A stretch of 64,000 bases of DNA, taken from contig NKYR01000035.1 in NCBI GenBank assembly GCA_003184365.1, forward strand, positions 186,001-250,000, written 5' to 3'. Origin of the DNA: Evernia prunastri. Taxonomy: Eukaryota > Ascomycota > Lecanoromycetes > Lecanorales > Parmeliaceae. Under the pieces are notes generated by a model. That model was not told the DNA's origin. It saw only the letters and a list, made by a program, of their open reading frames with translations, and did not search any database. Shown here in pieces: positions 43,704 through 56,291 of the stretch. Numbering within the stretch: the first letter of the stretch is position 1; every line of letters begins with the position of its first letter. The translations under genes were made by a program, and so were the position numbers.

Positions 43704-44722
43704 ATGTCAGAGGTTTGCTATGGTCACAGCGGCCCCTACCCTGTCGTGCTCTCAAATTACGGGCCTTGTAACCCTCAAGCAGATATCAGTCTCTGCTGTG
43801 AAATCGGCCAGACTTGTCTCAGCAATGGGCTCTGCGCGACGCAGTCTGGCGTATATTACAATGGCGGATGTACAGATAGTACCTATACGGCGGCAACTTG
43901 CCCTACATTTTGCACATCGGGTGGGAACTGCAACCTTGATTCTTCGCTCCATCGAGCTAACGTTCGTATCAGGAGACGCCAATTGGGTGGTGGAATGCCA
44001 CGGCTCTGCGGTCAATGAAGGGGATTTCTGCTGCTCTGTGGATTTAACGACAAGTACTTGTTGCAACACGGCCAGCAATGGTCTAGGTCTTGTTCTTGCA
44101 GTCTCTTCGGCTCAAGCAGTGTCTGCAACATCTGTTGCAGCAAATCCCGTTCGAGCATCCCCCCGCAGCGGTACCACCACCCTTTCAAGCTCTGGAAGCC
44201 TTGCAAGTATGCATTTTCACGCCGTCGAAGGCTTTCATGCTAATATTTAGCAGGCACTCTCACGTCTACATCAATTCCGACAGCCACCCCCCAGCCCCGT
44301 AGATCCACAGGTCTCCCTCGAAGTGAAAAAATATTGATCGGATGCGTCATCACAGGCTGTGCTGTGGGGGTCATTCTCATCTGTGTTTTGCTTTTGTGGT
44401 TGATGAAACGCCATGCACGTCGCCGACCTGAACCTGTTGACATTGAACTGGACGATCGACGAGAAAGGAGCCATAGCCCCGATCCTCAACCACAATTCGA
44501 GCGCCATAATTAAGAAGAAAAATAAGAAAAAGGGTCCCAATCCAGGTCGAGGCTCTACCAGTTGATCATCTCGAATTGGATGCAGATTCGAGCCAAGTTG
44601 CCTCCACAGCACCACCATCTTACGAGACGGTGGCAGCAGATGTCGCTCCCGACAACAACCCAGTCCGTGAGCCACCGGTCACGCCCGGGTCATGGCACAA
44701 CCCAAACTTGGGCAATCTCTAG
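43704..44722 (+). CDS. Cysteine-rich single-pass membrane protein of the fungal Skg6/Mid2-like type
   Basis: Exons 43704-43920, 43973-44206 and 44251-44435 are well supported; a fourth, 44546-44722, is proposed. The ectodomain opens MSEVCYGHSGPYPV with the repeated cysteine pattern CNPQADISLCCEIGQTCLSN, GGCTDSTYTAATCPTFC and GDFCCSVDLTTSTCCNT, then a Ser/Thr-rich stalk. A transmembrane helix (ILIGCVITGCAVGVILIC, LLLWLM) is followed by a basic KRHARRRPEP stop-transfer. There is no standard signal peptide, which is common in this family. Without a further splice the frame ends at TAA 44511-44513. Splicing GTTGAC at 44436 to a TCCAG acceptor at 44545 instead adds a convincing tail (APPSYETVAADVAPDNNP, with a PPSY motif) ending at 44722. 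The donor is weak, so the C-terminus is uncertain. Possible role in cell-surface sensing is inference. Confidence 0.65.
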
Positions 44723-45006
44723 GGCGACTGTAAGGACAAGCAGTGGTACGATTGTTAGCCCTCGGCACAAATTGGCTATTGATGGGACAGTCAGGGATTC
44801 AGGACTACAAATTGTTTATGGGGCCGCACATTGCTATGAAACGAGGCATCATTCGCCGATCCTTTCTATGCAGTTTTTATTTATTTTTGAAGACATAATA
44901 AATAGTCTCACCGGTTATTCGCTTGGAAACAATCAATAGACATTCTCATCGAAATACTCCCTATGCGCCTCACTGACATTCACTTCGTTATCCTCGACGC
45001 AATCCT

Positions 45007-46159
45007 CTAAGCTTCGTTAACATACAAACCGTTCGCCTCGACTTCCCTCACCCAAAGTCCCCATGACCTCCCCGCAACCTGCTGATTCATCACCCCACAA
45101 TCCCCCAGCTCCCCATCCCCCAACCACCTCACCCCTTCATCACGCACCCCCTTCTCCCTCTCCTCCCTCCCCTTCCCCCTCTCAACCGCACCCATCTGCG
45201 CATTCCTCAACATCATCGACGTCGTCTGCACGCCCGCGTTCTGCTGCGTGTAAACCGCGCGGTACACCGCTTCCCGCACACCGGAGCCCACCGCACTGAA
45301 CCCGTGCCCGCGCATCAGCACGACGGTGTGGTCCGGCTGCGGTCCGGCGGTGGCGGCGGAGGAGGAGGGGTCGCTGTCTTGGGAGAGGAAGGTCGAGGCG
45401 AGCGCGGCGCCGGCGGCTCCGACGCGGGCGACGTAGCTGTCTGTTTTGGAGAAGCAGACGGCGAGGGCGGAGCCGAGGTGGGGGTTTGTGACGAGGAGGT
45501 CGTGGGGGGGCGAGGTGCGGGTGTAGTGTTTGGCGATGTCGAAGACGGGGACGTGGGTTCCTGTAGGTCGTTATCAGTGACGTGATGTCAATCCTTTTGT
45601 ACACTCGGAGAATATATTGCAGATCTTGCCAATCGATACGAGGGAACGCATAAAGAATGTAGATTGCAGATTAGTTAGATCCATGGGTTCTGTAAACGTT
45701 TTACCCCTGAACTTTATACGCCGCTGGGACAAGTACCAGTACCCCAATCCGAAAGAGCGGATGAATGTACGTACCCAGGAATCCGGCCATGTGGAAGCAA
45801 GGTTTCATCTCCACCCCGCTGATCCCATAGGGCAGCACGGCCTCCGAGTGGGAATGCACCACGCTGTTCACGCCGGGAAACCGCTTCAGGATCTCGCTGT
45901 GGATGCAACGTTCGCGGTACCCTTCCGGCACATCCTTCTGGACGGGGGACGCATCGTCGATGTTGTATTCGACGATGTCAGCGGTGGAGGAGACTAGAGC
46001 GGGGGCGATGGAATGCGAGAGGAAGAAGGTGTGGGGATTGTCGGGGTTGCGCAGGGAGATGTGGCCGTAGGCGTCCAGGACGCGGTGGTGGTGGAGGATG
46101 TGGCTGGCTGTGATGAGGTCTTTTAGGGGGGAGGGTGGGGCTTTGGAGGCCATGGTCAT
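45007..46159 (-). CDS. Class II aldolase/adducin family protein
   Basis: Two exons, 45775-46159 and 45007-45560, give 312 residues. Members of this family are metal-dependent aldolases or epimerases acting on small sugar phosphates or related substrates, or non-catalytic adducin-head proteins. Visible landmarks: LKDLITASHILHHHRVLDAY, GHISLRNPDNPHTFFLSHS, the metal-binding VVHSHSEAVLPYG histidines, FHMAGFLG, the exon 2 start THVPVFDIAKHYT, and VVLMRGHGFSAVGSGV with the third metal-ligand histidine. Metal ligands appear complete, so it is probably catalytic. The 214 bp intron (GTACGT...CTACAG) restores AGFLG-THVPVFD. The second exon is GC-rich, producing long spurious frames on the other strand. 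A second ATG two codons in (46153) is equally possible. The specific substrate cannot be called. Confidence 0.85.
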
Positions 46160-47184
46160 TTGAATTTTGGTGGTTATGATTTTCTAATCTTGGGGTCTGG
46201 GAGTGGGGCTTGCAGGTTATGAGGATTTCAACATCGAGGTGCGTCGATGTGTTCTAGAGGACTACCTACTCTATGTCGTCACTACACAACGAGAAACTCA
46301 CATTGTCGTCAGGTGCAAGATATCTACACATTGTGATGAGGCCTAGTTGGAGGAGCAATAAGACAATAATGGCACAGTTGGCACTCATGCGGAAAGACGA
46401 CAATGGTAATTACCGTACCTATGTCAAAGACGCCACAAACTCACGTGGTTTATGACTTCGGTAAAGTCCTGTTCCCTATCCCGTTTGTTGGTGAGGACTT
46501 TCAGGCAACAACATCTGACATCTAATCAGGGGTCGACCTTAATACTTGAATGATTGCAGTTAAATAAGATGTGGCTTTCTTTAATCCTTATTCCTTGCAA
46601 GTTATGAAGTACGAGCGGTGAGCCCTCGGACACGACGAATACCCGAACCGCTCGATTAGCTTTACGGAGTACATGAGCCAGACTCCCGGAGTGACCCTTT
46701 GCCAAGCACGGAAAGCTACTTGAAAATAAACCAAAGGACTACGGTAGACTGTAGTACATACTCAGTACCTAGTACCTAGATGAACTCGATCTTCAACTGT
46801 ATGGAAACCGCCGGATCATCATCATCAATCCCTTGAGGTTATTGGCATATCTTCCAGTAGAATATAGTATCTTATTTTGCGCGTACGAGTAGTCTAACAA
46901 AGTTTCCGAATCTTCCGAGCAGTGACTCACTACCTATGTGCAACTCTAACCTATGCAGAATCGGAGCGGTTAGTAATCATGGACAAACCCGGTCGCCGTA
47001 GCCGTCGGATTGGATCTGACCCGACCAGAAGTCTCGGTACGAAGGCTGAAGCAGATATGTCTGGCTCCGCCTGCATGATAATAAGAATGACCCACCCCCC
47101 TCAAGTTTCAGGCTACATTCCTTCACCCACAATCACAACACTTGTTACACTCTAGATTCATCGCCGTCCGCCTGAAACGTTCCA
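46160..47184. other. Intergenic region between divergent genes
   Basis: 1.0 kb between the aldolase-family gene and the ABC transporter, transcribed away from each other. It should hold both promoters. Short open frames at 46273-46455 and 46922-47155 have no domain. I do not claim a specific drug-response element. Confidence 0.4.
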
Positions 47185-50100
47185 ATGACATCGGCGGGGC
47201 CATGGGGGGCCGTGCCTCAGGCTCAAGGTGTCGCCCAGATTCTGGGGGAAACGGCTGAGAAGGTCGAGGATAACGTACCTCAGCAAATTGAAGATAAAGT
47301 GCCTTTCGGCAAATCCGGCTCTTCCAATGCAACAGACACGTCCAGCGACCTCGAAAAAGATTCCGCGGCGGAAGAAGTCACCAAGCTTGCCCGTAAGCTC
47401 ACTCAACAATCGAGCGGCGACGATGAGCTGGGAAAAACCATCACTGCACAGTCTGGCAAGACCGACGGAGGGAATTATCGAAATTCTTTCTTGGACGCTA
47501 GTGACCCGGCTCTCGACCCAAACTCTGGACAATTCAAACCGGAAAAATGGGTGCGTACGATAGTCGGGCTGCAGTCTCGCGATCCCGAGAGGTATCCACA
47601 GAGGGTGGCAGGCATATCTTACAGGAACTTAAATGTGCACGGTTTCGGCAGCCTTACGGATTATCAAAAGTATGTGAGGACGAATGTGTTCGAGCATCAC
47701 TAGCTAATGTGATCCTATTTCAGGACCTTCGGCAACTACCCGCTTGAAATTGGCTCCATCTTCAATAAACTCACGGGACGAGGCAAGACAAAGATTCAGA
47801 TATTGCGCAATTTTGAGGGATTGGTCCGCAGTGGAGAGATGCTGGTTGTCCTTGGTCGTCCCGGCTCCGGATGCTCAACCCTACTCAAGACGATATCTGG
47901 TGAAACACATGGCTTCTTCATCGATGAAAAATCAGAGATCAATTATCAGGGCATTCCCAAGGAAATGATGCACAAGGATTTCCGAGGTGAATGCATGTAC
48001 CAAGCCGAAGTCGACGTCCATTTTCCCCAGTTGACTGTTGGACAAACCCTCAACTTCGCAGCACAAGCTAGAGCTCCACGAAATCGGATCCCCGGAGTCA
48101 GTCGTGAACAATACGCAAAACACATGACAGAAGTCATCATGGCAGTTTTCGGCATCTCACATACCTACAACACCAAGGTTGGCAATGACTTTGTCCGCGG
48201 TGTCAGCGGAGGCGAGAGGAAAAGAGTCAGTATTGCGGAAGCGATACTGGGTGGCAGTCCTCTTCAGTGCTGGGACAACAGTACCCGTGGCCTGGACAGC
48301 GCCACCGCTCTAGAGTTCGTGAAAACATTGAGGCTCTCGACAAGCCTGGCTGGATCGACCGCCGCGGTAGCGATATATCAAGCTTCTCAAAGCATCTACG
48401 ACATATTTGATAAGGTGGTCGTCCTGTATGAAGGCCGCCAAATCTACTTCGGCCATACCACCGCCGCAAAGGAGTACTTTGTAAACATGGGCTTCCATTG
48501 CACAGAAAGAGCTACCACTGGAGACTTTCTCACGTCGTTGACAAACCCGGGCGAACGAATTGTTCGAAAGGGGTTTGAGAATCGCGTTCCGAGGACACCA
48601 GATGAGTTTGCAGCGGCCTGGCAGAATAGTGATGACCGAGCGCGGCTGTTGCAAGATATTGAGAACTTTGAGCGGGAGTTCCCTTTGGGCGGCGAGCAAC
48701 TGCAGAAATTCCAACATTCTCGCAAAGCAACGCAGGCGAAGAGCCAGCGCGTCAAATCTCCGTACACCATCTCCTTGCCAATGCAGGTCAAATTGTGCAT
48801 GGTTCGAGGCTTTCAGCGGCTGCGAGGAGACATGAGTCTGTTTTTGTCCGGCGTCATTGGCAACTCTGTCATGGCATTGATCATCGGCAGCGTCTTCTAC
48901 AACCTTCCATCCACCACCGGTAGCTTCTTCAGTCGAAGCGCCTTGCTCTTTTTCGCGATCTTGCTCAGCGCCTTCAGCAGTTTCCTCGAGATCCTTACGC
49001 TGTATGCGCAACGGTCAATTGTCGAAAAGCAAAGCAAGTACGCCTTTTACCATCCACTATCAGAGGCAATCGCGTCGATGATTGTCGGTTTGCCTGAAAA
49101 GATTATCACCTCCATCTTCTTCAACCTTACGCTCTACTTCATGACTAATCTACGAAGGACTCCGTCCGCGTTCTTCATCTATTACCTGTTCTCGTTCGTG
49201 GTAGCCTTGACCATGTCCATGGTCTTCCGAACAATCGGGGCTGTCTCACGCACTCTCGCCCAGGCCATGGCTCCTGCTGCCGTGTTCATCTTGGCTTTGG
49301 TCGTATACACTGGCTTCGTGGTCCCTGTAATAAACATGCATCCCTGGTTCCGATGGATTAACTACTTAGATCCAGTGGCGTACGCTTTCGAAGCTCTAAT
49401 GATCAACGAGTTCCACGACCGCCAGTTTGCATGTACAAATTTTGTACCATCAGGTGAGGGTTACGATGACGTTGCCCCAGACCAGCGTGTTTGTACCACT
49501 GTGGGTTCCGTTGCCGGACAAAGCTATGTCGAAGGCGACGCTTTTATCAACGAGAGCTTTGCGTACTACCACTCACATCTATGGAGAAATCTCGGTATCA
49601 TCTTCGCAATGATGGTGGGCTTTTGCGCCATATACCTGGCAGCGGTGGAGTTCATCTCATCTGCACGCTCAAAGGGTGAAGTGTTGGTGTTTCGTCGCGG
49701 TCAAACTCCTGCCATAGCAAAGAAGGGTGACGAGGAGGGCAATGTTGATGATCGCCCCACGGCCTTGGGCACTATTGCTGAGAAGACCCTGACAGGAGGT
49801 GAAGTACCTCCGAGTATTCAAAAGCAGACGGCCATCTTTCATTGGCAAGCTGTCAATTACGACATCAAGATTAAGGGTGAACCAAGAAGGTTGCTCGACG
49901 ACGTGGATGGCTGGGTAAAGCCTGGAACTTTGACGGCCTTGATGGGAGCTTCGGGAGCGGGCAAAACAACACTGTTAGATGTACTGGCCAGTCGTGTCAC
50001 AATGGGCGTTGTCAGCGGACAGATGCTGGTCAACGGACGTCAACGAGATAGTGGGTTCCAACGTAAAACCGGCTATGTTCAGCAACAGGATCTCCATCTT

Positions 50101-51900
50101 TCTACGAGTACTGTTCGCGAAGCTTTGAACTTCAGCGCCCTACTGCGACAGCCGAAAACCACACCAAGAAACGAGAAGCTCGAGTACGTCAACGAGGTGA
50201 TCAAGCTCTTGGAGATGGATGCTTATGCCGATGCAATTGTCGGTGTTCCTGGCGAAGGACTTAACGTTGAACAGCGTAAACGACTCACAATCGCAGTCGA
50301 GATGGCCGCAAAGCCTGCGCTACTTCTGTTCCTTGACGAACCTACTTCTGGACTCGACTCTCAAACTGCATGGGATATTTGCAAATTGCTTAGGAAGTTG
50401 GCAAGCAATGGTCAAGCGATTTTATGCACTATCCATCAACCTTCCGCAGTCCTCTTTCAAGAATTTGATCGCTTGCTATTCCTTGCAAGTGGGGGCAGGA
50501 CCGTCTACTTTGGAGATATCGGACACAGGTCGAAGACTTTGACTGACTACTTCGAGCGCAATGGGTCAAGGAAGTGCGGCATTGAGGAAAACCCTGCCGA
50601 ATGGATGTTAGACGTCATCGGTGCGGCCCCAGGGTCTCAAAATACGATTGACTGGCCTCAAGAATGGCGAGAGTCGCCTGAGAAGCAGGCCATAAGAGAT
50701 ACACTGGCAGAGATGAAGCAGAGGCTCTCCAAGGAGCCGGCTGACAAGGATCCAACAGCATTGCGCGAATTTGCCGAGCCTTTCACTGTTCAGCTATTCG
50801 CCGTTACGAAGCGTGTCTTCGAACAGTACTGGCGGACGCCGTCTTACCTGTATTCCAAGGTGCTTCTCTGTGCGGCATCCGCGCTATTCATCGGCTTCTC
50901 TTTCTGGGATGCTGCCATCAGTCTTCAAGGTCTCCAGAATCAGCTTTTCTCCATCTTCATGCTCATGACCATTTTCGGCAATATAGTCCAGCAAACGATG
51001 CCTCACTTCGTCACCCAGCGCTCCCTCTACGAGGCCCGTGAGCGGCCATCCAAAACGTATTCTTGGAAGGTCTTTATGTTGTCCAACATAATAGTCGAGC
51101 TACCATGGAACACTTTAATGGCCGTCATCATCTTTTTCTGTTTCTACTACCCGATTGGCATGTACAAGAATGCTATTCCCGACCATCAAGTCCACGAACG
51201 AGGGGCGCTGATGTTCCTCTACGTCTGGGTTTTCTTACTCTTCACGTCAACCTTCACCGACATGATCATCGCGGGTGTCGATTCGGCAGAGACAGCCGGG
51301 AATATCGCTCAGCTGCTCTTCTCTTTGACCTTGATCTTCTGCGGGTAAGCTTCTAATCTTTACACCATCTTCCTAGAAGCCATGACTAACAAACCTTCCA
51401 GTGTCCTCGCCGGTCCCAGCACTCTCCCAGGCTTTTGGATTTTCATGTACCGCATATCTCCCTTTACCTACCTCGTCAGCGGCATGCTCTCCACTGGTTT
51501 GGCCAACAACAAAATCACCTGTTCCCCCATTGAATTCGTCCACTTCAACTCTACCGCCAATACAACTTGCGGACAATACATGTCCACTTACATAGACACA
51601 TTCGGTGGTTATCTCACCGACAACAACAGTATGACTACTTGCGAATTTTGCACCGCTAATAATACCAATGTCTACCTGGCACAGCTCAGCTCGCAGTACT
51701 CGACGCGCTGGCGCAATTTTGGCATCATGTGGGCATTCGTCATCTTCAACGTCTTCGCCGCATTGGGCCTGTACTGGTACGCTAGGGTTCCGAGGAAGCA
51801 GAAAGTTCAAGAGGAGGCGCCGGCTGGCATGTCGAGAACGCAGACGGCGGCGTCGAGGGTCTCAAGGGTGGCGACGAATAATAATGAAAAGCCCGCTTGA
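47185..51900 (+). CDS. PDR-type full-size ABC (ABCG) transporter
   Basis: Three exons, 47185-47669, 47724-51344 and 51402-51900, give 1,534 residues, the usual size for pleiotropic drug resistance pumps with (NBD-TMD)x2 order. A hydrophilic N-terminal extension of about 170 residues is followed by NBD1 with the degenerate Walker [13 protein letters not shown], signature [18 protein letters not shown] and Walker [17 protein letters not shown] first set of membrane segments includes [20 protein letters not shown] and [19 protein letters not shown]2 has a canonical Walker [16 protein letters not shown], the degenerate signature [14 protein letters not shown] and [19 protein letters not shown] second membrane domain and a cysteine-containing extracellular loop ([15 protein letters not shown]) end the protein. 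The unequal motifs in the two NBDs are normal for this family. Substrates (fungicides, sterols, metabolites) are not predictable. It is convergent with the sugar porter. Confidence 0.93.
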
Positions 51901-52340
51901 TGGTTGGATCAGCCGAGACCGTCTACATACTCCACACTGTGTTCTGATAATGGGCGCCCTGGGAAAGATAGGCGGGGGGACAGGTCCAAGGGAGCTGATT
52001 CCACAGACCGGCACAGTGTTCGTCCGCCTACCCATACATATCGCTCAATCCCTCCGGGCAGAGCTCCAATCTTCCTTGCCGAAAAAACCTGTACAGTAGC
52101 GATCACATAGACTTCTCCAGCCAAATACATATTTACTTATCACCTCAACTGTATCGTCACATACAAATCCACTCCCCATTGCCAATGCTTTGTCTCCACC
52201 CAAGGTGTGAGAACAGGCGATGGCGTGGCTATGGCTAAGGTATCCTACCACACTACGTTGGCGTGATGTCGATGCCAGAATCTCAGATGAGATGGACAGA
52301 ATACTACTTACTGTACTGGAGATGATTCGTGACGATTTTC

Positions 52341-52470
52341 TATCTATCTATCTATCTATCTATCCTATCCCATCCCATCCCATCCCATCCCATCCCATCG
52401 CAACCCATCCCTCTCTTCCTCTCCCTCTCCCTCTCCCTCTCCCTCTCCCTCTCCCTCTCCCTCTCCCCCC
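52341..52470. repeat. Compound microsatellite (TATC)n-(CCCAT)n-(CTCTCC)n
   Basis: Three adjacent simple repeats: TATC units at about 52341-52364, CCCAT units to about 52400 and CTCTCC units to about 52470. The strand is almost purely pyrimidine at the end. Confidence 0.9.
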
Positions 52471-52741
52471 CCTCTCTTTCCTATTCCCATTGCACAGCAA
52501 CCCATCCACCACACCACCCCCCACCCCTCCGCCCTCCGGAGCTACCAGACCAAACACACTTCCTCCGCAACTCCGCCACTGCGTTTTACCCACGTCTCGA
52601 GCCGCATGATTGGGATATGTGGAATGGTTTTGAAGGAAGGGAATGTCAGAGGAGGAGGGGGGGGTTGCACGGAACGGCGATAGGGTGGGAGGGATGGAGG
52701 GAGGGAGCGGTGGGAGGGCAGGGATGGAGGGAGCGGTGGAA

Positions 52742-52780
52742 TGGGAGGGGAGGGGAGGGGAGGGGAGGGGAGGGGAGGTT
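52742..52780. repeat. (GGGGA)n purine microsatellite
   Basis: About seven GGGGA units within a purine-rich stretch that begins near 52640, facing the pyrimidine microsatellite 270 bp upstream. Confidence 0.9.
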
Positions 52781-53081
52781 TCGATAGCAGCGAGCGGAAG
52801 AGTGGTTGGGAATGTCCTGGGAAATATATTTTAATTGATATAGTAATAAAAAAAGACGAAAGGAGCTGAAGCAATCATCTTGGACGTAGCAGGTTGATAA
52901 GATTCAGAAAGAGCCAATTATCGACCTGAGTGGTATCACTGTCAATCAATCAATCAAGCCAGCCGCAGCTGCTTCAGCACTAATGATAATAAGCCAAGCG
53001 AGCGTCACGGGGGCATTTTCCCCCGCCTCTCTCTCCCATTACATTTATGTACCCTGAGCAAAAACCATTGCCCGTAGACGC

Positions 53082-54796
53082 CTAAACCACGCTCCCTTTC
53101 CTCTCCACGTCGGCCACGATCTCCGGCGCCAACGTGCCCTTGTCCGTCAGGCCCATTTCCGACGCGAAGGTGCTGTGCGGCACCCACTTGGCCGAGTTCC
53201 TGGGCGTGGTCTCCTCCATCATGCGGTCCACCTGTTCGAGGGAGAGGCCCTTCGTTTCGGGGATGAGGAAGTAGGAGTAAAAGAAGCAGGCCGTGCAGAG
53301 GGCGCCCCAGACGAAGAACACTTTGGGACCCAGGTTGCCTTGGTCCGTGTCGACCATGTAAGGGATGATGACTGCGATGATCTGTTACGAGGCTTGGTTA
53401 GCGCTTCCTGCTTGCAAGGACAGATGGACAGTGAAGGGTGGCGACTTACGCAGTTCCACAGCCAATTGGAAGCTGTTGAGAGAGCAACACCACGCGAGCG
53501 GATTGGAAGGGGGTAGATCTCGCCCACAACCACCCAAGCGCCAGGACCCCATGTGGACGCAAAGAAGAAGATGTAGATGCAAATGAATGAGATTTCAGCC
53601 TTGACAACGGACGGATTGCTTCCATTCGCAGTTCCCATGATAGCGACGATGAACTCGCAAATCAACATGCCCAACGCACCCCAGATCAAGAGCGTACGAC
53701 GTCCGAATCGCTCAATGGTATAGAAGGAGATAGGTGTAGAGCACACGTTGACAAGCGTGGTAATCAGGCCGATGAGGAAGGGGTTGCTGATCGTGCCAAG
53801 CTGCTGGAAGAAGGTCGTACCGAAGTAGAAGATGAAATTGATACCGGTCCATTGCTGCATCATCTGAAGCGACGTACCAAGGATGGTGCGGCGGAGATTG
53901 CTCTTCTGTTCCCAAAGACCGCCCGTGAAACAATTGAACCAGGAGGTGAAGTAGTTGCCCTGAGGAATCACCTGCAGCTCGTATTCGTGGTTGGCGACAA
54001 TCTCGGCGAGCTCAGTCTGCACGAACTCGGAATCGCGAGGCTGGCCACGCAAACGGCCGAGCACATCGGCAGCACGGTCGATCTTGCCCCGTTTGACAAA
54101 GTAGCGGGGTGATTCGGGGAGGAAGAAGAGACCTACGGCCAAAACGATGGCCCAGAGCATTTGCAGACCGATGGGGACACGGTAAGAGACGCTGGTGGTG
54201 TAGTTTTGGGTGCCGTAGTTGACGCAAGAGGCGAGCAGTAAACCAATGGTGATGCAGAATTGATATCCTGACACAATGGCACCGCGGACCTTTTTCGGGG
54301 CGATTTCGGACATGTAGAGGATGATGATGGCGGAGACGAATCCGATACCAAAACCGGCCACGACACGACCAGCCACGAGCAGCCCGTAGGTACTTGAGGC
54401 GGTTTGCAGCACCACACCGACGAGGAAGACGATACATCCCAAGATGATTGTAGTGCGTCGCCCCGTGAAGTCGGAGATATCACCAGCCATGAGGGCACCG
54501 AAGAATGTCCCCGCCGAGAGGATGGAGACAATGAGGGATTTCTGCCATGAGGGCAGGGCGAATCCATTGGGATCGGAACCGTTTTTGGCGAATCGAGGGT
54601 CATTGGGGTCAAGGCCGGTGTAGAGGGTGACGAAGTAGTTCATGCCGAGGACACCGTTGATGTAGCCCGAGTCGTAGCCGAAGAAGATACCTCCAAACGC
54701 GGCGAAGGCACACATGAGGTAGGCCTTGAGGGTGACGGGGGCCTCGATGCGGCCAGTGTCGGCCGTGGCGACCAGGCCTACACCTCCTCCAGGCAT
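53082..54796 (-). CDS. MFS sugar porter (hexose transporter-like)
   Basis: Two exons, 53450-54796 and 53082-53381, give 548 residues, twelve-helix major facilitator. Helix 1 carries AAFGGIFFGYDSGYINGV. The loop 2-3 motif is GDISDFTGRRTTIILGC, and the sugar-porter signature after helix 6 is PESPRYFVKRG. Helix 7 contains QQWTGINFIFYFGTTFFQQL, the loop 8-9 motif is ERFGRRTLLIWGALGM, and the C-terminal signature PETKGLSLEQVDRMMEE is complete. The 68 bp intron (GTAAGT...AACAG) joins SNWLWNC to IIAVIIPYMVD. The sequence most resembles fungal monosaccharide-proton symporters of the plasma membrane; whether glucose or another hexose is preferred cannot be read off. The gene is convergent with the ABC transporter. 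Confidence 0.92.
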
Positions 54797-55354
54797 GATG
54801 GCGGTTGTGCTGCTAGATGACTGTGGTAGCTTCGCTGCTTGGTGAGTGGGTTGAAATGAGATGCCTCACAGCAAGAGTGCTGCTGACTGACAGTAGTGGA
54901 GGAGAGTTGGGAAGGAGGGAGAGAAGAGATGTAAGGAGATGAATAAGGAAAAGGTGTAACGGAAGAGAGATGAGGGGTCGGTTGATGGAGAGAGTGGAGA
55001 TGGGGTGAGAGGGTATGGAGAGGTTCAAATAATGCTTACTCCGCGTTTTGCAGTCGTTAGTAGTGTTAGTAAGTAAGGTAGGGTTGGATCGGAAGCAGCT
55101 TGACCTGGTACTGCAAAGTGGAAAAAAGGATGCAAACGGGCTTTGGTTCTCTCTGAGTGTGTGTGCCACTGTGCATGTAGGAGAGAGTGATTCGACCCGG
55201 GATCCATCTAGAATGTCACGTAAGTTTTCTGCATTTCGTTGCGATTGGACAAAGGAGAATTTATTTCCGATTGTCATGTGCTATTCAAAAATTCAATAAG
55301 TGTAAGTCGATGGACCAAAGAATAATGAGGCCGAATATCCTTTCTCATTCGTGG

Positions 55355-55399
55355 AAAAGGAAGAAAGAAAAGAAAAGAAAAGAAAAGAAAAGGAAAAAG
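55355..55399. repeat. (AAAAG)n tract
   Basis: Purine-only run built mainly from AAAAG units. Confidence 0.85.
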
Positions 55400-56272
55400 A
55401 TTATCATAAGCACTTTTGCCTCCTGCATGCAGCGGTCACTTTTTTTTATTTTTCCGTTTATTTAAGGCTAGCTAGTAGAGTACTAGTGAAGCAATAGCGT
55501 AGCTGTAGCTCGGGCCCAGCGCTACTGCCCCGCAAGTGTCGATCCTTTTAAAAATTAAAAATCTTCAGTACAGTAGTAAGGTACTCCGCGACTTTTTAGC
55601 TTTTTTTATTACCAGTAACCAAAGTCTGCAAATGAAAATCCACAAATGCCATGCCATGCCACATGTGGGAATGGCGTCCGAAACTTTGAATCCTCATCCA
55701 TGACGACTTGACGACAACGACGAAACATGAGCCGACAAAACCTTTCCACCAGCCCCCCCTTCCTCTCCGCACAAAAGTCATTTTTTATACCTTACTTGTG
55801 ACTTGACTTGTGCGCACGAAGTAGCTAGGTTCAATTAATTACCGTCTCGTAATTATGAGTGAATCATGACGTCCGTCTGAAGTAGAAGTTAGTAGGAGCA
55901 TCATCTCGATCTCCAAAGAGGCCCGAATCTATACTTCCATGTAAAGTACCAAAAAGTGAAGCAAATAATCCATGAAGCAGAGTAAAAATCCCCGTATGTC
56001 ACGAGGCGATCCGTGCATCTCGTGCGTCCATAGGTTCCATAGGTTACCATGAAGTTCTAGGTGCGTGGAATGTGCTCCGCTTCTCGGCTTACTCCACAGA
56101 CCAACAGGTGGCAATATGCACCACACTCCACATGGATCAAATGTGCCGAAGTCTGGCCATTATTGGGCGGCCAAACGAATATACTCCAGAGACACCCGGT
56201 CTTGCTCTCGGCATTTCCATTCGTCACTCACTCACTCACTTTTCTCTTTCCATCAGCTCCTCCCTTTCTCCA

Positions 56273-56291
56273 CCCCCCCCCCCCCCCCCCC
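56273..56291. repeat. Homopolymer run of C
   Basis: About 19 consecutive C residues, then GCCTC. Length is likely unreliable in sequencing. Confidence 0.9.

Larger units (their letters stand above)
51901..53081. other. Convergent intergenic region with simple-sequence repeats
   Basis: 1.2 kb between two convergent transporter genes, rich in pyrimidine/purine tracts (listed separately). Apparent ORFs here are low-complexity artefacts. Confidence 0.6.

Noticed and set aside
45063..45604. Several plus- and minus-strand ORFs with Pro-, Gly- or Arg-rich sequence
   Set aside because: Shadows of the GC-rich second exon of the class II aldolase-family gene.
52220..52874. Overlapping ORFs on both strands
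   Set aside because: They are translations of microsatellite DNA (long runs of Pro, Leu, Ser or Gly).
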